Origin: Balneolales bacterium
GTDB lineage: Bacteria; Bacteroidota; Rhodothermia; Balneolales; Natronogracilivirgulaceae
Direction: 5' to 3'
Assembly (NCBI GenBank): GCA_007127665.1
Contig: SKYY01000234.1
Location: forward strand, 1 to 7,281
DNA: 7,281 nt
Below are positions 5,811 to 7,281 of the stretch, in pieces. Positions within the stretch are counted from its first letter, which is position 1. Each line of letters starts with the position of its first letter. A program made the position numbers and the translations under genes. Under the pieces are notes generated by a model that was not told the DNA's origin, searched no databases, and worked only from the letters and a program-made list of their open reading frames with translations.

Positions 5811-7281
5811 TTACTGTTCTCGGTCGCTCACGTACAGGTAGCGCTTGATCTTCTGGGTCGGCGTTTTTTCGAAGGGTTCGGCCTGTTCGATCACTTTGCT
5901 GATGCGTGAGAAAGAGGCGACGCTGGCATTGGTCTCGTTTTTCAGCGTCACCAGCAGCTCCTTGATGAACTCGCGGATTTCGGTCTGGGAAAGTCCTTTG
6001 GCCGCAAACTCTTCATCAAGCTTCTCGTAGTTAAGGTGCACTCTGGCCACCAGCCGGTTTTCGTGCTTGTAGACCAGTGACTCCAGCACGTATTCGGACC
6101 GCTGCAGCACAGATTCGATGGCTTCGGGATAGATATTTTCGCCGCTCGGACCCAGGATCATGTTCTTGAGCCGGCCGCGAATGTAGAGATAGCCGTCGTT
6201 GTCGAACTCGCCCAGGTCGCCGGTCCGCAGCCAGCCGTCACTGTTGATGGTCTGCGCGGTCAGATCCGGGTCGTTGTAATACCCCTTCATGATATTCGGT
6301 CCGCGCACCAGGATTTCGCCCACTTTCCCGTTGCCATGGCGGGCTTTGCGGGAAGCCGGATCGCCGCCGTGCTCCTCTCCGGTCTGCTCATAGTCGATGC
6401 GCACTTCCACGCCCGGAACCGGCTTGCCTACCGAGTAGAGCCGCGTGTCCTTTTCGCTGCATCCGGCCACCAGCGGCGAGGTCTCGGTCAGGCCGTAACC
6501 CACCGCGTAGGGGAAATTCGCTTCCCGCATGAACTGTTCCACTTCCGGGGCTATGGATGCGCCGCCGATCGGGAACATCCGCAGTTCGCCGCCGAAAGTT
6601 TTCAGCAGTTTTCCGCCCGCCTTGCGGTTGATCTTCCGGCGGAGGGCGGGAATCTTGTAGGCCGTTCTGAGCGCCCACTTTTTCTGGATTTCCGGCATGA
6701 TACGGCCCTTGTACATCTTCTCGATGATAAGCGGCACCACATTCATGACCGTAGGCCGCACCTGTTTCAGTGCCGGCAGCAGCACTGGCGCCGTAGGGGG
6801 TTTGTCAACGTAATAAACCGCGGCGCCTATCAAAAGCGGCATCACCATACCGATAGTGCACTCATAGACATGCGGCAACGGCAGCACAGACAACAGCCGC
6901 TCCCTCTGATCCACTTCCACGATCTGGTCCAGCGCCATGGCGTTGCTGACAATATTCTTGTGCGAAAGCATCACACCCTTTGAATGTCCGGTGGTACCGG
7001 AGGTGTAAATGATGGATGCGGGTGCGTCCCCGGGAATGTCGGCCGCGGCCAGCCCCACTTTCTTCAGCGCCATGTGCTTGATGCGCTTCAGCTCGCGACT
7101 GCCTTCGGCGTAGAGCCGGCGGAGCCGGTCCTTGCCCCACTCCGGCGAAATAACCGCCAGGTTGTCGATCAAAACAACCACGTTCAGCTTTTCCAGATTG
7201 AACTCTTCCACTTTGTGGTAGAGCCGCTCGGAAACGAACAGCGCCGAGGCGCCCGAATGCCTGAGGATGTGATGGATTTCG
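5811..7281 (-). CDS. AMP-forming long-chain acyl-CoA synthetase (ACS2), N-terminus missing
   Basis: The visible 489 residues are the larger C-terminal part of a second acyl-CoA synthetase. The apparent start at 7211 is a GTG coding an internal valine: the frame stays open to 7281 and reads EIHHILRHSGASALFVSERL, the usual family sequence ahead of the phosphate loop. Numbering from the right edge, motifs are YTSGTTGHSKG (92-102, canonical), LPLPHVYE (133-140), GYGLTET (261-267), LRTGDLG (351-357, Asp355), GRLKN (369-373, Arg370) and FEKTPTQKIKRY (470-481), with Lys477 as the adenylation lysine. All catalytic motifs are intact. It resembles ACS1 (YECT, IEKMYK/FEKMYR, EKTxTxKIKRY) but is clearly diverged. 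A charged linker at about 298-320 is 17 residues longer than the ACS1 equivalent. It would activate long-chain fatty acids. ACS2 points toward ACS1 with the two lipoprotein genes between them. Confidence 0.93.
   Translation of the reverse strand, partial: EIHHILRHSGASALFVSERLYHKVEEFNLEKLNVVVLIDNLAVISPEWGKDRLRRLYAEGSRELKRIKHMALKKVGLAAADIPGDAPASIIYTSGTTGHSKGVMLSHKNIVSNAMALDQIVEVDQRERLLSVLPLPHVYECTIGMVMPLLIGAAVYYVDKPPTAPVLLPALKQVRPTVMNVVPLIIEKMYKGRIMPEIQKKWALRTAYKIPALRRKINRKAGGKLLKTFGGELRMFPIGGASIAPEVEQFMREANFPYAVGYGLTETSPLVAGCSEKDTRLYSVGKPVPGVEVRIDYEQTGEEHGGDPASRKARHGNGKVGEILVRGPNIMKGYYNDPDLTAQTINSDGWLRTGDLGEFDNDGYLYIRGRLKNMILGPSGENIYPEAIESVLQRSEYVLESLVYKHENRLVARVHLNYEKLDEEFAAKGLSQTEIREFIKELLVTLKNETNASVASFSRISKVIEQAEPFEKTPTQKIKRYLYVSDREQ

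Noticed and set aside
6336..6983. A 215-codon open frame on the + strand
   Set aside because: It is antisense to ACS2. The His/Arg-rich translation is typical of the reverse strand of a G+C-rich gene.
7209..7211. GTG as the true start of ACS2
   Set aside because: The frame continues upstream to the window edge with sequence typical of the family, and the N-terminal portion of an acyl-CoA synthetase would otherwise be missing.

Overview
The window looks like a chromosomal stretch of a Gram-negative bacterium, most likely from the Bacteroidota or the nearby Balneolota/Rhodothermota. The signs are a TonB-dependent outer-membrane receptor, two lipoproteins with lipobox cysteines, weak or absent Shine-Dalgarno sequences before some genes, and a moderately high G+C core. 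The lineage is an inference from style, not from a marker gene.

Layout from left to right: (1) the 3' part of a FecA-like TonB-dependent receptor on the + strand, entering from outside the window; (2) a 325-base gap with two hairpins, the second a convincing intrinsic terminator, then a spaced inverted repeat; (3) a complete AMP-forming long-chain acyl-CoA synthetase on the + strand (here ACS1); (4) a 189-base convergent gap; (5) on the - strand, a small lipoprotein made of two tandem cupin domains; (6) upstream of it, also on the - strand, a lipoprotein that reads as a five-bladed beta-propeller of the glycoside-hydrolase 43/32/130 type; (7) an AT-rich 218-base gap; (8) on the - strand, a second acyl-CoA synthetase (ACS2) whose N-terminus lies beyond the right edge.

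ACS1 and ACS2 are diverged paralogs that point toward each other. Between them lies a lower-G+C block holding the two lipoprotein genes. Hand counts on sampled 60-base lines gave 25-29 G+C in the block against 33-40 in the synthetases. This fits an insertion or acquisition between two housekeeping lipid genes, but does not prove it.

The receptor would take up an iron chelate or similar ligand across the outer membrane. The synthetases would activate fatty acids to acyl-CoA at the inner face of the cytoplasmic membrane. The two lipoproteins would sit in the envelope, perhaps handling carbohydrate. No single pathway ties all five genes together. The least explained objects are the bicupin lipoprotein with its strongly repeated motif, the propeller lipoprotein of unknown substrate, and a likely terminator whose loop is the propeller gene's own stop codon. 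No RNA genes, CRISPR array, insertion sequence or phage gene was seen.
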